From contig JAFBAL010000038.1 of NCBI GenBank assembly GCA_019247845.1, positions 122,263 through 186,262 on the forward strand: a stretch of 64,000 nucleotides of DNA, in the 5' to 3' direction. Each line of letters opens with the position of its first letter. Within the stretch, counting starts at the first letter, position 1. Source of the DNA: Alphaproteobacteria bacterium (GTDB taxonomy: Bacteria; Pseudomonadota; Alphaproteobacteria; Micropepsales; Micropepsaceae). This document shows, piece by piece, positions 35,943 through 44,244 of the stretch. The notes below the pieces were generated by a model. That model was given only the letters and a program-made list of their open reading frames with translations, did not search any database and was not told where the DNA came from. The position numbers and the translations under genes were made by a program.

Positions 35943-36442
35943 GGCTGCGCTTCCGGCAGGCGCACGACCATGGGCTCGTGGCCGCAGGCGGCGATGAATT
36001 TCAGCAGATCCGCGGCCGAGACCGCGATCGTGCGGTCGTTGCGCAAGGGGTGATAGTTGAGCGGCTCCTGCCCCAGCATGACCTCGTCGAGCACGACGCG
36101 CACCGTGTGTCCGGGATCGTTGATCAGCGCGAAGGGCGTGACCGAGCCCGGCGGTACGCCCAGCGTCGCCATCAGAAGCTCGCCCGAGCCGAAGGAGAAG
36201 CGCGGGGCGCCGATCTGCTTCGACAACCCGTTCAGGTCGAGGCGGAAATCGTCGCGCAGCACCACCAGCCACAGCCCGCCCTTCTTGTCCTTGAGGAACA
36301 GGTTCTTGGTATGGCCGCCGGGCTGCGTGGCGTTGACGACCGCGGCCTCCTCGACGGTGAAGACGGGCGCGTGCTCGTAGCGCACCCAAGCAATGTCGAG
36401 TGCGCGCAGCCGCTCGTAGAGCTGCTCTTCAGTCGTCGCCAC
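35939..36442 (-). CDS. Prolyl-tRNA editing protein, ProX/YbaK type
   Basis: This 167-residue free-standing editing domain resembles ProXp/PrdX, which removes alanine mischarged on tRNA-Pro. Visible motifs are EHAPVFTVEEA, GGHTKNLFLKDKKG (substrate Lys and loop), FSFGSGELL and GSVTPFALINDPGHTV. It deacylates in trans and lowers mistranslation. Its 5' end overlaps the XRE regulator gene by 14 bases, and it is coupled to the acetyltransferase gene downstream. Confidence 0.88.
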   Translation of the reverse strand: MATTEEQLYERLRALDIAWVRYEHAPVFTVEEAAVVNATQPGGHTKNLFLKDKKGGLWLVVLRDDFRLDLNGLSKQIGAPRFSFGSGELLMATLGVPPGSVTPFALINDPGHTVRVVLDEVMLGQEPLNYHPLRNDRTIAVSAADLLKFIAACGHEPMVVRLPEAQP

Positions 36443-36671
36443 TTTCGCTCGTCTCCAGATCGGCCGGGTCGAAGCTGTATGCGATCAGCTCGCCCGGCTG
36501 GCAATCCAGCACGTTGCACAATTTGGCGAGCGTCGAGAAGCGCACGCCGCGCACCTTGCCCGTGCGGAACAGCGATAGATGGGTTTCGCTGACGCCGATC
36601 CGCGCCGCCACCTGCTTCGCCGTCATCTGCCGCGCGGCGAGCACCTCGTCCAGGGTGATCCGGATGGCCAT
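36429..36671 (-). CDS. Small XRE/YozG-type HTH regulator
   Basis: The 80 residues are one helix-turn-helix domain: MAIRITLDEVLAARQMTAKQ, then VAARIGVSETHLSLFRTGKV and LCNVLDCQPGELIAY. This is the YozG-like regulator that accompanies DUF2975 proteins. The start codon touches the upstream DUF2975 stop. A palindrome at 37178-37194 in front of the pair is the likely operator. Confidence 0.87.
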   Translation of the reverse strand: MAIRITLDEVLAARQMTAKQVAARIGVSETHLSLFRTGKVRGVRFSTLAKLCNVLDCQPGELIAYSFDPADLETSESGDD

Positions 36672-37165
36672 CAGAACATCCCGTCGAGTTCGGTCTTGAG
36701 CGCCGCCGCGCGCGCCAGCACCCGGCCCACGACGGTGAGCGACAGCCCGACGGCGCCGAGCACGAGAGCGGAGACGTCGAGCGCGACCCAATAGCCGGGT
36801 CCGTGGCCGAGCGCCGTGTCGGCCAAAGGCACGACGAACATGCTCACCACGGCGCCGATCGCGAGCCAGCGCCCGACGCGGTCGAGCATCGCGGTCACCG
36901 TCGAAGCGAAGAAATCGCCTGTCGCGAATTCGGCCAGCGCGGTGCGGATGCCCCACAGCGCCGCCAGATAGAACGCGTCGGGAACCGCGGCCACGAGCGA
37001 TACGCCCAACCGGCGCCAGGCGCCGCTCCCGCCGCCGAACCGCCACAGCCCGATCAGCGGGACGCTCAAGCGCTCCAGCGCGACGAGGACCGCCAGCACG
37101 ACGAACAGGACGCTCAATGCCCGGGCGAGTCCGGCGCTGCGGGTGCGGATTTCCGTGACGGTCAT
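36671..37165 (-). CDS. DUF2975-family membrane protein
   Basis: This 164-residue protein has four membrane segments (about 15-33, 55-75, 100-120, 128-150), consistent with DUF2975. The conserved partner is the XRE regulator that follows directly, a two-gene set found in many bacteria with unknown function. Control of the regulator by membrane state has been suggested for such pairs but is not established. It is divergent from an ABC exporter across 75 bases. Confidence 0.8.
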   Translation of the reverse strand: MTVTEIRTRSAGLARALSVLFVVLAVLVALERLSVPLIGLWRFGGGSGAWRRLGVSLVAAVPDAFYLAALWGIRTALAEFATGDFFASTVTAMLDRVGRWLAIGAVVSMFVVPLADTALGHGPGYWVALDVSALVLGAVGLSLTVVGRVLARAAALKTELDGMF

Positions 37166-37177
37166 CGATCTCTCGAA

Positions 37178-37194
37178 TTTAAGTTTGACTTAAA
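37178..37194. promoter_or_regulatory. Operator-like palindrome between the DUF2975/XRE pair and the ABC exporter
   Basis: TTTAAG-TTTGA-CTTAAA is a perfect 6-base inverted repeat with a 5-base spacer in an AT-rich divergent promoter region. It is 13 bases upstream of the DUF2975 start and 47 bases upstream of the ABC gene. Binding by the XRE regulator (36429-36671) is inferred from position. Confidence 0.5.
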
Positions 37195-37240
37195 CTCATA
37201 CTTCGATTATTTAACTCTTACAACAATTACGTGGGGTGCC

Positions 37241-38101
37241 ATGTATTGCGTCGAGACTACCGGCCTCAGCCATGCCTATCCGGGCGGCGGCACGATCCTG
37301 GACGGCGTCGACCTCAAGGTCCCGCAAGGCAGCATCTACGGTTTCCTGGGCCCCAACGGCGCCGGCAAGACCACGACCTTGCGGCTGATCCTGGGGCTGA
37401 TCCGCAGGCAGCAGGGCGCCATCGCGATCTTCAACCGGTCTCTGGAGCGCGAGCGTATCGCCGTCCTGAGGGACGTCGGCGCCCTGATCGAAAGCCCGTC
37501 GCTCTATGAGCACCTGACCGCGGCGGAGAATCTGGAAGTCCTGCGCAAGATCCATCGCCGCCCCAAGGCGCGCCTGCGCGAGGTGCTGGAGCTCGTGGGC
37601 CTGGGCGATGCCGCGGACAAGCGCGCGGCGCGCTTCTCGCTCGGCATGAAGCAGCGCCTCGCCATCGCCATGGCGCTGCTCCACGAGCCCAGGCTGCTGA
37701 TCCTCGACGAGCCGACCAACGGGCTCGACCCCAACGGCATCGTCGATATCCGCGCGCTGCTCAAGGAGCTGAACCGCCGCCACGGCATCACCATCCTGAT
37801 CTCGAGCCATCTGCTCGCCGAGATCGAAAAGCTCGTGACCCATCTGGGCATCATCAGCGCGGGCCGCCTGGTCTTCCAGGGCACGCTCGAAGAGCTGAAG
37901 CAACGAGGCCGCGCCGCCGTCACCTTCACCACCAGCCGCGGCACGCTCACCCGCGACGGCCTGTCGGCGACCGGGATCGCGGCGCTGAACCGCGCGCTGG
38001 TCGCGGACGGCGTCGACGTCCATGCCATCGAGCCCGCGGGCGACGACCTGGAAGCGATCTTCATGGAGCTGATCGGGAGCGGCGGCGATGGCCTTCACTG
38101 A
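37241..38101 (+). CDS. ABC exporter ATP-binding subunit
   Basis: The 286-residue ATPase has Walker A GPNGAGKTT (about 38-46), signature SLGMKQRL (about 139-146), Walker B LLILDEPTNGLDPNG and the switch His in ISSHLL. The signature is the degenerate type seen in BcrA/NatA drug and lantibiotic exporters. It ends with a C-terminal extension of about 60 residues. The start is the ATG at 37241, preceded by GTGGGGTGCC. It overlaps the permease gene by 14 bases. Confidence 0.9.
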   Translation: MYCVETTGLSHAYPGGGTILDGVDLKVPQGSIYGFLGPNGAGKTTTLRLILGLIRRQQGAIAIFNRSLERERIAVLRDVGALIESPSLYEHLTAAENLEVLRKIHRRPKARLREVLELVGLGDAADKRAARFSLGMKQRLAIAMALLHEPRLLILDEPTNGLDPNGIVDIRALLKELNRRHGITILISSHLLAEIEKLVTHLGIISAGRLVFQGTLEELKQRGRAAVTFTTSRGTLTRDGLSATGIAALNRALVADGVDVHAIEPAGDDLEAIFMELIGSGGDGLH

Positions 38102-38861
38102 CAGCCTTCGCAGCGAATGGCTGAAGACGCGCCGCAGCCTCGCCTCGGCTCTGGTGATCGTGGGCGCGGGCTTCACGCCGGCCGTCGTCATAGGCGCCAG
38201 GCTGCTGCATGCGGACCGGATCGCGGCGCTTTCGGCACGGCCCGATTTCTGGCCCGCGCTCTGGCACAATTGCTGGGAGTCGATGGCGATCTTCTTCCTG
38301 CCGATGGGCGCGATCCTGACGGCCGCGCTGGTGACGCAGATCGAGGTCCGCAACAACGCCTGGAAGCAGGTGCACGTCCTGCCGCTGACGCCGGCCGTGG
38401 TCTTCCTTTCCAAGCTCGCGGTGATCGTCGGGCTGATGGCGCAGTTCGTGGCGTTGTTCGTCGCCGGGGTCTATCTGGCCGGAGCGCTGCCGGCGCTCGC
38501 CGCAGGCACCGCCATCCCGCCCGAATTCCCGCTCGCAAGCTTCGCGCATGAGGCCGCGTTCTATTTCCTCGACGCGCTGCCGGTCGTGGCGATCCAGTAC
38601 GCGCTCGGCCTGCGGTTCAAGAGCTTCCTGGTGCCCGTGGGCGCGGGCTTCCTCGCCTGGGTCGCGGCGCTCGCCGCGCTGGCGTCGAAATGGGGCGCGA
38701 TGCTGCCTTACGCCTACACGATGTATGATTTTCTAAAGGACGACCGGCACGGCAAAGCCGCCGTGCCGCCGTTCGACATCCACGCCGCCGCGGCGCTGTG
38801 GTGCGCGGCGGCGCTGGTCGTGGGATTTGTCCTCTTCGTCACCAAGCGCGAGAAGGGTTGA
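38088..38861 (+). CDS. ABC-2/BcrB-like exporter permease
   Basis: This 257-residue membrane protein has six segments and an N-terminal SLRSEWLKTRRSLASALVIV motif, the start of many ABC-2 subfamily 4 permeases (lantibiotic immunity, bacitracin export). It has NNAWKQVHVLPLTPAVVFLSK in the cytosolic loop. It forms a two-gene exporter with the preceding ATPase; the substrate is unknown. The stop is followed by the palindromic repeat at 38873. Confidence 0.85.
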   Translation: MAFTDSLRSEWLKTRRSLASALVIVGAGFTPAVVIGARLLHADRIAALSARPDFWPALWHNCWESMAIFFLPMGAILTAALVTQIEVRNNAWKQVHVLPLTPAVVFLSKLAVIVGLMAQFVALFVAGVYLAGALPALAAGTAIPPEFPLASFAHEAAFYFLDALPVVAIQYALGLRFKSFLVPVGAGFLAWVAALAALASKWGAMLPYAYTMYDFLKDDRHGKAAVPPFDIHAAAALWCAAALVVGFVLFVTKREKG

Positions 38862-38872
38862 GCACGGCCCCT

Positions 38873-39004
38873 CTTATCCTCCCTGCGAAGCGGGGAGGTG
38901 TCGAGCGAAGCGGCGCGTAGCGACAGCGTCGCGCGCGATGGGCCCCCTCCGTCTGCGCTGCCGTCGCAGCGCATCCACCTCCCCCGTAAACGGAGGAGGA
39001 TAAG
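38873..39004. repeat. 132-bp intergenic palindromic repeat element
   Basis: The element begins CTTATCCTCC and ends with the exact complement GGAGGATAAG. Inside lie GAAGCGGGGAGGTGTCGAGCGAAGCG, the half-palindrome GCGCTGCCGTCGCAGCGC and GGGCCCCCTCCG, allowing long hairpins. It fills the gap between the ABC permease and the convergent speE gene and has no start or frame of its own. It looks like the dispersed palindromic units of alphaproteobacteria, and it may double as a transcription barrier. Confidence 0.65.
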
Positions 39005-39008
39005 AAGA

Positions 39009-39872
39009 TCACGGCACCAGCCGCTTGATCCATTCCGGCAGCGCGAAGCACGCGGCGTGGGTTTCGGGATTGTAATAGTCGGTCTTGAGCTTGGCCTTCT
39101 TGAACGCCGCCGCGGCGCGCTTGATGCCTTTGGGCGTGCCCAGCCTGGCGCCCGCGCCTTTGCCCGCCCAGGACAGCGCCATGAAGCCGCCGATATAGGT
39201 CGGCACCACGCTCAGATAGAGGCCCGAACGGGGGAAGAAGCGGGCCAGCTCCTCCAGCGCCTCGGTGATCTCCCAGGGCTGGTAGAACGGCACGCCGGTC
39301 TGGAAGGTGGCGAAGCCGCCGGGCTTCAAGGCGCCTTTGATGCGGTCGTAGAAGGTCTCGCCGAACAGCGCCTTGCCGGGGCCGACGGGATCGGGCCGGT
39401 CGGCGACGATCAGGTCGAAGCGGTTCTTCGACTCCTTGCGGCCCAGATATTCGAAGGCGTCGGCGATCTCGATCCTTAGGCGCTTGTCCTTGAACGCCTT
39501 GGCGTTGATCTCCGGGAACAGCTCCTTGCACAGCTCGACGACGCGGCCGTCGATGTCGACGAGGACGACCTCTTTCACGCCCTTGTGCTTCAGCGCCTCG
39601 TCGGCGATGGACAGGTCGCCGCCGCCCACGATCATCACCCGCTCGACCTTGCCGTGCTCCAGCATCGGCAAATGTGTCAGCATTTCGGCATAGGCGCTCT
39701 CGTCGCGCGTGGTGATCTGGACGATGTCGTCGAGCGTCATCACCCGCCCGTTGGCGACGGTATCGAAGATCCTGATGCGCTGGTATTTGCTCTTTTCGTC
39801 GGCCAGCGGCTTGCCTTTGAGCTCCATGCTCTGCGCGTAGCCCTTGTGAAGACGCTCCTGAACGCTCGCCAT
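39009..39872 (-). CDS. speE: Polyamine aminopropyltransferase (spermidine synthase)
   Basis: SpeE transfers the aminopropyl group of decarboxylated AdoMet to putrescine. The 287 residues align with the family (DDIVQITTRDESAYAEMLTHLPML, VLVDIDGRVVELCKELFP), but two signatures differ: GGGDLSIADEALKH replaces the usual GGGDGG, and ADRPDPVGPG replaces VDSSDP. This looks like a divergent alphaproteobacterial subfamily whose amine acceptor may not be putrescine. The start is MASVQERLHKG at 39872. The divergent neighbour is speD, whose product supplies its substrate. Confidence 0.85.
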   Translation of the reverse strand: MASVQERLHKGYAQSMELKGKPLADEKSKYQRIRIFDTVANGRVMTLDDIVQITTRDESAYAEMLTHLPMLEHGKVERVMIVGGGDLSIADEALKHKGVKEVVLVDIDGRVVELCKELFPEINAKAFKDKRLRIEIADAFEYLGRKESKNRFDLIVADRPDPVGPGKALFGETFYDRIKGALKPGGFATFQTGVPFYQPWEITEALEELARFFPRSGLYLSVVPTYIGGFMALSWAGKGAGARLGTPKGIKRAAAAFKKAKLKTDYYNPETHAACFALPEWIKRLVP

Positions 39873-40020
39873 GGAATCCTCCGCTGCTCGAAAAAGCGCG
39901 CCCGTATAGGGCTCGCGCGTCATGCTGTCCACTCTCGGCGCCGAAGGCGATTTGTGACAGTCGCCGTTGCGCGTCTGCGACGCCGCTTCAAGAAAACTTC
40001 ACGCTCGGCCCAAAATTTTC

Positions 40021-40048
40021 TTGCATGGGGGGGCAACGTGCATATATT
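40021..40048 (+). promoter_or_regulatory. Likely sigma-70 promoter of speD
   Basis: TTGCAT (40021-40026) and TATATT (40043-40048) are 16 bases apart in an AT-rich patch of the 304-base speE-speD gap. A start near 40055 would give a leader of about 120 bases that includes the hairpin at 40069-40103. Confidence 0.55.
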
Positions 40049-40068
40049 CGGCCCGTTCCCTCGGGGAC

Positions 40069-40136
40069 AAAGCGGCGAGACGGCCTTCCGTCTCCGCCGC
40101 TTTCTTCTTAAGGCGCGTCCGGAAGTCCGTAAGGCC
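40069..40136 (+). promoter_or_regulatory. Structured leader of speD (possible attenuator)
   Basis: AAAGCGGCG-AGACGG and CCGTCT-C-CGCCGCTTT form a 15-bp stem with one bulge and a four-base loop (40069-40103), followed by CTTCTT, so it resembles an intrinsic terminator inside the leader. The loop-side GGCCTTCCG (40082-40090) can instead pair with CGGAAG (40120-40125) or AAGGCC (40131-40136). Mutually exclusive pairing would permit attenuation. No known riboswitch consensus was recognised. Confidence 0.45.
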
Positions 40137-40176
40137 AAGGCGCAGGTGTCAACTCTTAACTGGGTAGGTGCCCGAA

Positions 40177-40656
40177 ATGGCTAAACTCGCACTTGTTGCG
40201 GCGACCAAAGAAGCTAAGACGCCCCGCGTCCGCCCTTCCGCGAAGTCCGTCAACGTCCCCGTCGTTCCCGTGGCGAACGACGACCAAAAGGATCACTTCA
40301 TCACCCGCAACGGTCTGACCTTTGCGGGCTCGCATCTCATCATCGACCTGTGGGAGGCGGAAGGTCTGGGCGATCGCGACCGCATCGAGCAGGCGCTGAT
40401 CGACGCGGTGAAGGAAGCAGGCGCGACGCTCCTGCACATCCATCTGCACACTTTCTCCGACGGCGGCGGCGTGTCCGGCGTGGCGGTGCTGGCCGAAAGC
40501 CACATCTCCGTCCACACCTGGCCGGAAAAGGGCTATGCGGCCTTCGACGTCTTCATGTGCGGCGACGCGGAACCGAGGAAGGCGCTGGGCGTCTTCAAGC
40601 GCGCGTTCAATCCCGGCCGTATCGTGGTCGGCGAGCACAAGCGCGGCGTTCTTTAA
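40177..40656 (+). CDS. speD: S-adenosylmethionine decarboxylase proenzyme
   Basis: SpeD makes decarboxylated AdoMet for spermidine synthesis and self-cleaves to form a pyruvoyl cofactor. The 159-residue proenzyme has the cleavage site LAESHISVHTWPE (Ser108 becomes the pyruvoyl group), catalytic His in SVHTWPE and Cys128 in DVFMCGD. The N-terminal 35 residues are a Lys/Pro-rich extension beyond the usual family start. A GTG nine bases upstream is an alternative start. It is divergent from speE. Confidence 0.92.
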   Translation: MAKLALVAATKEAKTPRVRPSAKSVNVPVVPVANDDQKDHFITRNGLTFAGSHLIIDLWEAEGLGDRDRIEQALIDAVKEAGATLLHIHLHTFSDGGGVSGVAVLAESHISVHTWPEKGYAAFDVFMCGDAEPRKALGVFKRAFNPGRIVVGEHKRGVL

Positions 40657-40680
40657 ACATCTGTAGTTAGCACGCGTTAA

Positions 40681-40710
40681 CCTTGTCCGGCCACAATGCG
40701 CCGGACAAGG
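40681..40710. terminator. Perfect hairpin behind speD
   Basis: CCTTGTCCGG and CCGGACAAGG are exact 10-base complements around a 10-base loop. The hairpin stands 24 bases after the speD stop and 9 bases before the ATG of the flavoprotein gene. Without a T-run it is a weak terminator candidate, and it could instead shape the flavoprotein leader. Confidence 0.45.
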
Positions 40711-40718
40711 TGTGGCGC

Positions 40719-41942
40719 ATGGTGCGATACGACGCTGCGATCATCGGCGCGGGCGCGAACGGCTTGGCGGCTGCGGCCGCGCTTGCCGCTGCCGGGCTGA
40801 GGACGATCGTGCTGGAGCGCGGCGAGCGCCCCGGCGGGCGCTGCGTCACGCGCGAGTTCCATCCGGGCTTCCGTGCTTCGCCGTTCTGCGACGAGATCGC
40901 GGTCGTCCCGGCCGAGATCGCGCGCGCGCTCGACCTGGCGCGCCACGGCGCGATCTTCACCGCCACGCCGCCCGCGCCGCAGCTGCTGAACGCGATCGTC
41001 GCGCGCGGCCTGGCCGACAGCGCCGCGCCGCCGAAGCGCGGCTGGTTCGGCGGCGCGCCGCTGTCTGCCGCTTGGCCGGGACAAAGCGCGTTCGATCCTG
41101 AAGCGCCGGAGCTGCCGCTGATCGGCACTCCGATTGGCTCTGGCATGACGATGGGCGGGCTCGGCACGCTTGGCGAAGCGCTCGCCAAAGCCGCGTCCGC
41201 CGCCGGCGCCGAAATCCGCTCGGGCCTCGAAGTCACCGACATCCGCCACGCCAAGCATCGCGCCTCGGGCGCGCGTCTCGCCGACGGCACCGAGATCGAG
41301 GCGCGCGCCGTGATCTCGACGCTCGACCTGCGCCGCACCTTCTTTTCTCTCTTCGCCTGGAAGGACCTGCCCCGGAGCGTCATCGAGCGCGTCACCGCCT
41401 GGCGTCCGGCGGGATCGACCGCGCGGCTGCTGGTGGCGCTGGCCGCGGCGCCGCAGCGGCTCGACGACAACCCTGCGCCGGACTTCGCCGCCTGGCGCGC
41501 GGGCATCATTCCCGACGATCCGCCCGTCCGCCTGCGCTGCGTCTCCGCGCAGGACCCGAGCCTGGCGCCCGCCGGCCAAGCCGTCGTCACCGCCACGATC
41601 GGCTGTATTCCGCATCATCTCTTCGACGGCGCCTGGACCAACGAGAAGCGCAACCTGCTGCGCGACAAGGTGCTGAAGCGCATCGGCGGCGAGGTTCTGG
41701 CATCGACGCTCATCGTGCCGCCCGACATCGAAGAAGCGCTGGGCACGACCGAAGGCGACCTGAACGGCGGCGAGATCGCGCCCGACCAGATGTTCGCGCT
41801 GCGCGGTTTTGGCGACTGGCCCGGCGGGCGCACGCCGATCGAAGGCCTCTATCTCGGCGGCCGCTCCTCGGCGCTCGGGCCCTTCGCGAGCTGTGCCGCA
41901 GGTATCGCCGCCGCGCGTTCGCTGATGGCGGACCGCGCATGA
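40719..41942 (+). CDS. FAD-dependent oxidoreductase, phytoene-dehydrogenase/PYROXD2-like
   Basis: The 407-residue flavoprotein opens with the FAD dinucleotide fold YDAAIIGAGANGLAAAAALA and GERPGGRCVTREFHPGF, and ends with the second FAD motif (GLYLGGRSSALGPFASCAAG). The family spans carotene desaturases and uncharacterised amine-oxidase-like proteins, so the substrate is open. The start at 40719 is preferred because the Rossmann motif begins at residue 4. It is the first gene of a four-gene set joined by 4-base overlaps and follows speD by 62 bases. Confidence 0.85.
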   Translation: MVRYDAAIIGAGANGLAAAAALAAAGLRTIVLERGERPGGRCVTREFHPGFRASPFCDEIAVVPAEIARALDLARHGAIFTATPPAPQLLNAIVARGLADSAAPPKRGWFGGAPLSAAWPGQSAFDPEAPELPLIGTPIGSGMTMGGLGTLGEALAKAASAAGAEIRSGLEVTDIRHAKHRASGARLADGTEIEARAVISTLDLRRTFFSLFAWKDLPRSVIERVTAWRPAGSTARLLVALAAAPQRLDDNPAPDFAAWRAGIIPDDPPVRLRCVSAQDPSLAPAGQAVVTATIGCIPHHLFDGAWTNEKRNLLRDKVLKRIGGEVLASTLIVPPDIEEALGTTEGDLNGGEIAPDQMFALRGFGDWPGGRTPIEGLYLGGRSSALGPFASCAAGIAAARSLMADRA

Positions 41943-43192
41943 GCGCGCGCACCGACGCCATCGTGATCGGCGGCGGGGTCGGCGGCCTCGTGGCCGCGAT
42001 CGCCCTGAAGCGCGCCGGCTCGAGCGTGGTGCTGCTCGAGGCGCATGAGACGCTGAATGGCGGGTTGCCGCCGTATCTCTTCGCCCTCGATCCGCGCGTG
42101 GTGAGGGAGCTTGGACTTTCGGCGCGCGGCTTGAAGTTCGCCGAACGCGACCTCGCCAGCACCGCGCTGCGCCAGGACGGGCGGCATCTCACCCTCGCGC
42201 GCGACCCGCATGCGGCGGCGCGTGCCATCGCCGCGCATTCGCCCACCGATGCAGGCGCCTATGCCCGCTTCCACGACGAGATCTTCGCGCTCGCCCGCGC
42301 GCTGCGCCCGTTCTGGTGGGAGGATGCCGCGGCACCCAGGCCCAGCGCGTTGCTGGCGCGGCTGCGGATGACCAGCGCCGCGGCCTATCTGAACCAATGG
42401 TTCGAGAGCGACGCCCTGAAGGCGCTGCTCAGCTTCGACGTGCCGTTTCCGCACGCGCCGGGTTCCGCGCTGGCGTTGGTATGGCGCGCGGCGCAGGAGA
42501 TGTGCGGGCTTCAGGGCGCGCTGGCCGTGCCCGCAGGCGGCGGCCTCGGCGCCAAACTGGTCGCGATGGCGCAGGAGCTGCGCGTCGACCTGCGCGCCAA
42601 GGCGCGGGTGGCGAAGCTGATCCTGGCCGGCGACGAGGCGGCGGGCGTCGAGCTCGACAGCGGCGAGAAGATCTTCGCCGCCAAAGTGTTCTCCAGCCTC
42701 GGCCGCCGCGAGACCCTGCTGACGCTCGCCCCGACGGCGAGCGCCGGTTTCGCGCAGACCCTGCGGCTGATGCGCGACACGCCCCGTGCGCGCGAGACGG
42801 TGCTCCGCTTCACGCTCAACGCGGCGCCGGGCTTCGCGAACGGCCGGCAGGTGATCGTGGAGGGCGAGCCGGCGCTCGAGGCCGTCGTCGCGCCGGCGCC
42901 GCAAGCCGGGCAGCATCAGCTCTGGGTGCGCGCCAAGGGCGAGGCCGAGGCGGATGCGGTCACGGCCCAGCTCGAACGCTTCGCGCCCCAGCTAAAAAGC
43001 CGCATCGTCGCCACCGAACGTCATACGCGTGACGTGCTCGTGCCGCATCTGATGGACGAGGCCGCGATACGCATCATGACGCCGATCAGGCATCTCTATC
43101 TCTGCGGCGGCGACGCCGAGCCGATGGACGCGGTCGCGGGCCGCGCGGCGCGGCTTGCGGCGGCGCTCGCGACACGGGACAAGGGCGCATGA
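41939..43192 (+). CDS. FAD-dependent oxidoreductase, second of pair
   Basis: This 417-residue flavoprotein starts MSARTDAIVIGGGVGGLVAA with the FAD-binding fold and has EAHETLNGGLPPYLFALDP where the family normally has GGR. It ends HLYLCGGDAEPMDAVAGRAA. It is related to but well diverged from the preceding protein, and the two may form a heteromer. It overlaps the preceding stop and the following start by ATGA on both sides. Confidence 0.83.
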   Translation: MSARTDAIVIGGGVGGLVAAIALKRAGSSVVLLEAHETLNGGLPPYLFALDPRVVRELGLSARGLKFAERDLASTALRQDGRHLTLARDPHAAARAIAAHSPTDAGAYARFHDEIFALARALRPFWWEDAAAPRPSALLARLRMTSAAAYLNQWFESDALKALLSFDVPFPHAPGSALALVWRAAQEMCGLQGALAVPAGGGLGAKLVAMAQELRVDLRAKARVAKLILAGDEAAGVELDSGEKIFAAKVFSSLGRRETLLTLAPTASAGFAQTLRLMRDTPRARETVLRFTLNAAPGFANGRQVIVEGEPALEAVVAPAPQAGQHQLWVRAKGEAEADAVTAQLERFAPQLKSRIVATERHTRDVLVPHLMDEAAIRIMTPIRHLYLCGGDAEPMDAVAGRAARLAAALATRDKGA

Positions 43193-44244
43193 AGATCCGC
43201 GCCACGCCGTTCCATGCCCGCGCCGCGCGCGAGAACCAGCTCAACGTCTGGGAGCCGCGCGAGGGCTTTACGCTGGCCTCGCATTACGGCGAACCGGAAG
43301 CGGAAGCACTGGCGGCGCATCTCACTTCCGCTTTCGCCGACATCTCGTGGCGCTGGCGCGCGATGCTCGAAGGCGCGCGCGTGGAAGAGTATCTCGCGCG
43401 CCTCGTGACGAAGAACCCCGCCAAGCTCGCGCCGGGTGAGGCGTTCAAGGCCGCGTGGCTCACCGACAAGGGCGGCGTGCGCGGCGCGGGCGTGATCGCG
43501 CGCCACGGCCGCGAGAGCTTCGTGCTCACCACGACCGCCGCCGACCGGGAGTGGATCGCGCAAAGCGCTGCGCTGTTCGACGTGTCGGTTCGCGAGCCGG
43601 ACGAGGGCGGGCTCGCGATCGTCGGACGTTATGCGGCGAAGATCGTCGAGGCGGCGGGGCTCGATCCCGCGCTCGAGCCGCTCAAGTTCCGCAAGAGCTT
43701 CTGGCGCGGCGCCGACGTGACGTGCTCGCGCTTCGGCGAGCATGGCGGCTACGAGATCTGGTGCGCGCCCGACGACGCGCTGCTGGTCTGGGACCGTATC
43801 GCCAAGGCGGGACAGCCGTTTGCGCTCAAGGCCATAGGCGTGCAGGCGATGGACATCCTCGACCTCGAAGCGGGCGTGCCGCGCCCGGACCGCGACTACG
43901 AGCCGGCGCGCGACGGCTTCGCGGCCTCGCCCACGCCATGGGAGCTTGGGCTGGAGTCGCTCGTCGACATCGACCACACGACGTTCAACGGCCGGGCGGC
44001 CGCGCTCGCGGCGCCGCGCGACAAGACCCGCGTCGGCATCGCCTTCGACGGCGAGACGCCGAGGCCGCGCGCGCCCGTCAAGGGCGGCCGCACGCTGTCG
44101 TCGCTCTATTCCCCGGCCCTCAAGCGCGCCATCGCGCTCGCCGTGGTCGATACCGCGCAGGCCATGCCGGGCACCGAACTCGGCGGCGGCGCGCGCGTCG
44201 CGGCCCTGCCGTTCCTGACCGTTCCGGACCAGATCGCGGAATGA
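43189..44244 (+). CDS. GcvT-like aminomethyltransferase-family protein
   Basis: The 351 residues have the folate-binding GcvT fold: MKIRATPFHARAARENQLNV, FADISWRWRAMLEGARVEEYL, LEPLKFRKSFWRGADVTCSR and HGGYEIWCAPDDALLVWDRI. GcvT-fold proteins take one-carbon units from amines to tetrahydrofolate. The catalytic Asp of the glycine-cleavage enzyme (in the N-terminal DLS) aligns with ADISW. Placed after two FAD oxidoreductases, it suggests oxidative demethylation of an amine or related compound, by analogy with sarcosine and dimethylglycine dehydrogenases. Confidence 0.82.
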   Translation: MKIRATPFHARAARENQLNVWEPREGFTLASHYGEPEAEALAAHLTSAFADISWRWRAMLEGARVEEYLARLVTKNPAKLAPGEAFKAAWLTDKGGVRGAGVIARHGRESFVLTTTAADREWIAQSAALFDVSVREPDEGGLAIVGRYAAKIVEAAGLDPALEPLKFRKSFWRGADVTCSRFGEHGGYEIWCAPDDALLVWDRIAKAGQPFALKAIGVQAMDILDLEAGVPRPDRDYEPARDGFAASPTPWELGLESLVDIDHTTFNGRAAALAAPRDKTRVGIAFDGETPRPRAPVKGGRTLSSLYSPALKRAIALAVVDTAQAMPGTELGGGARVAALPFLTVPDQIAE

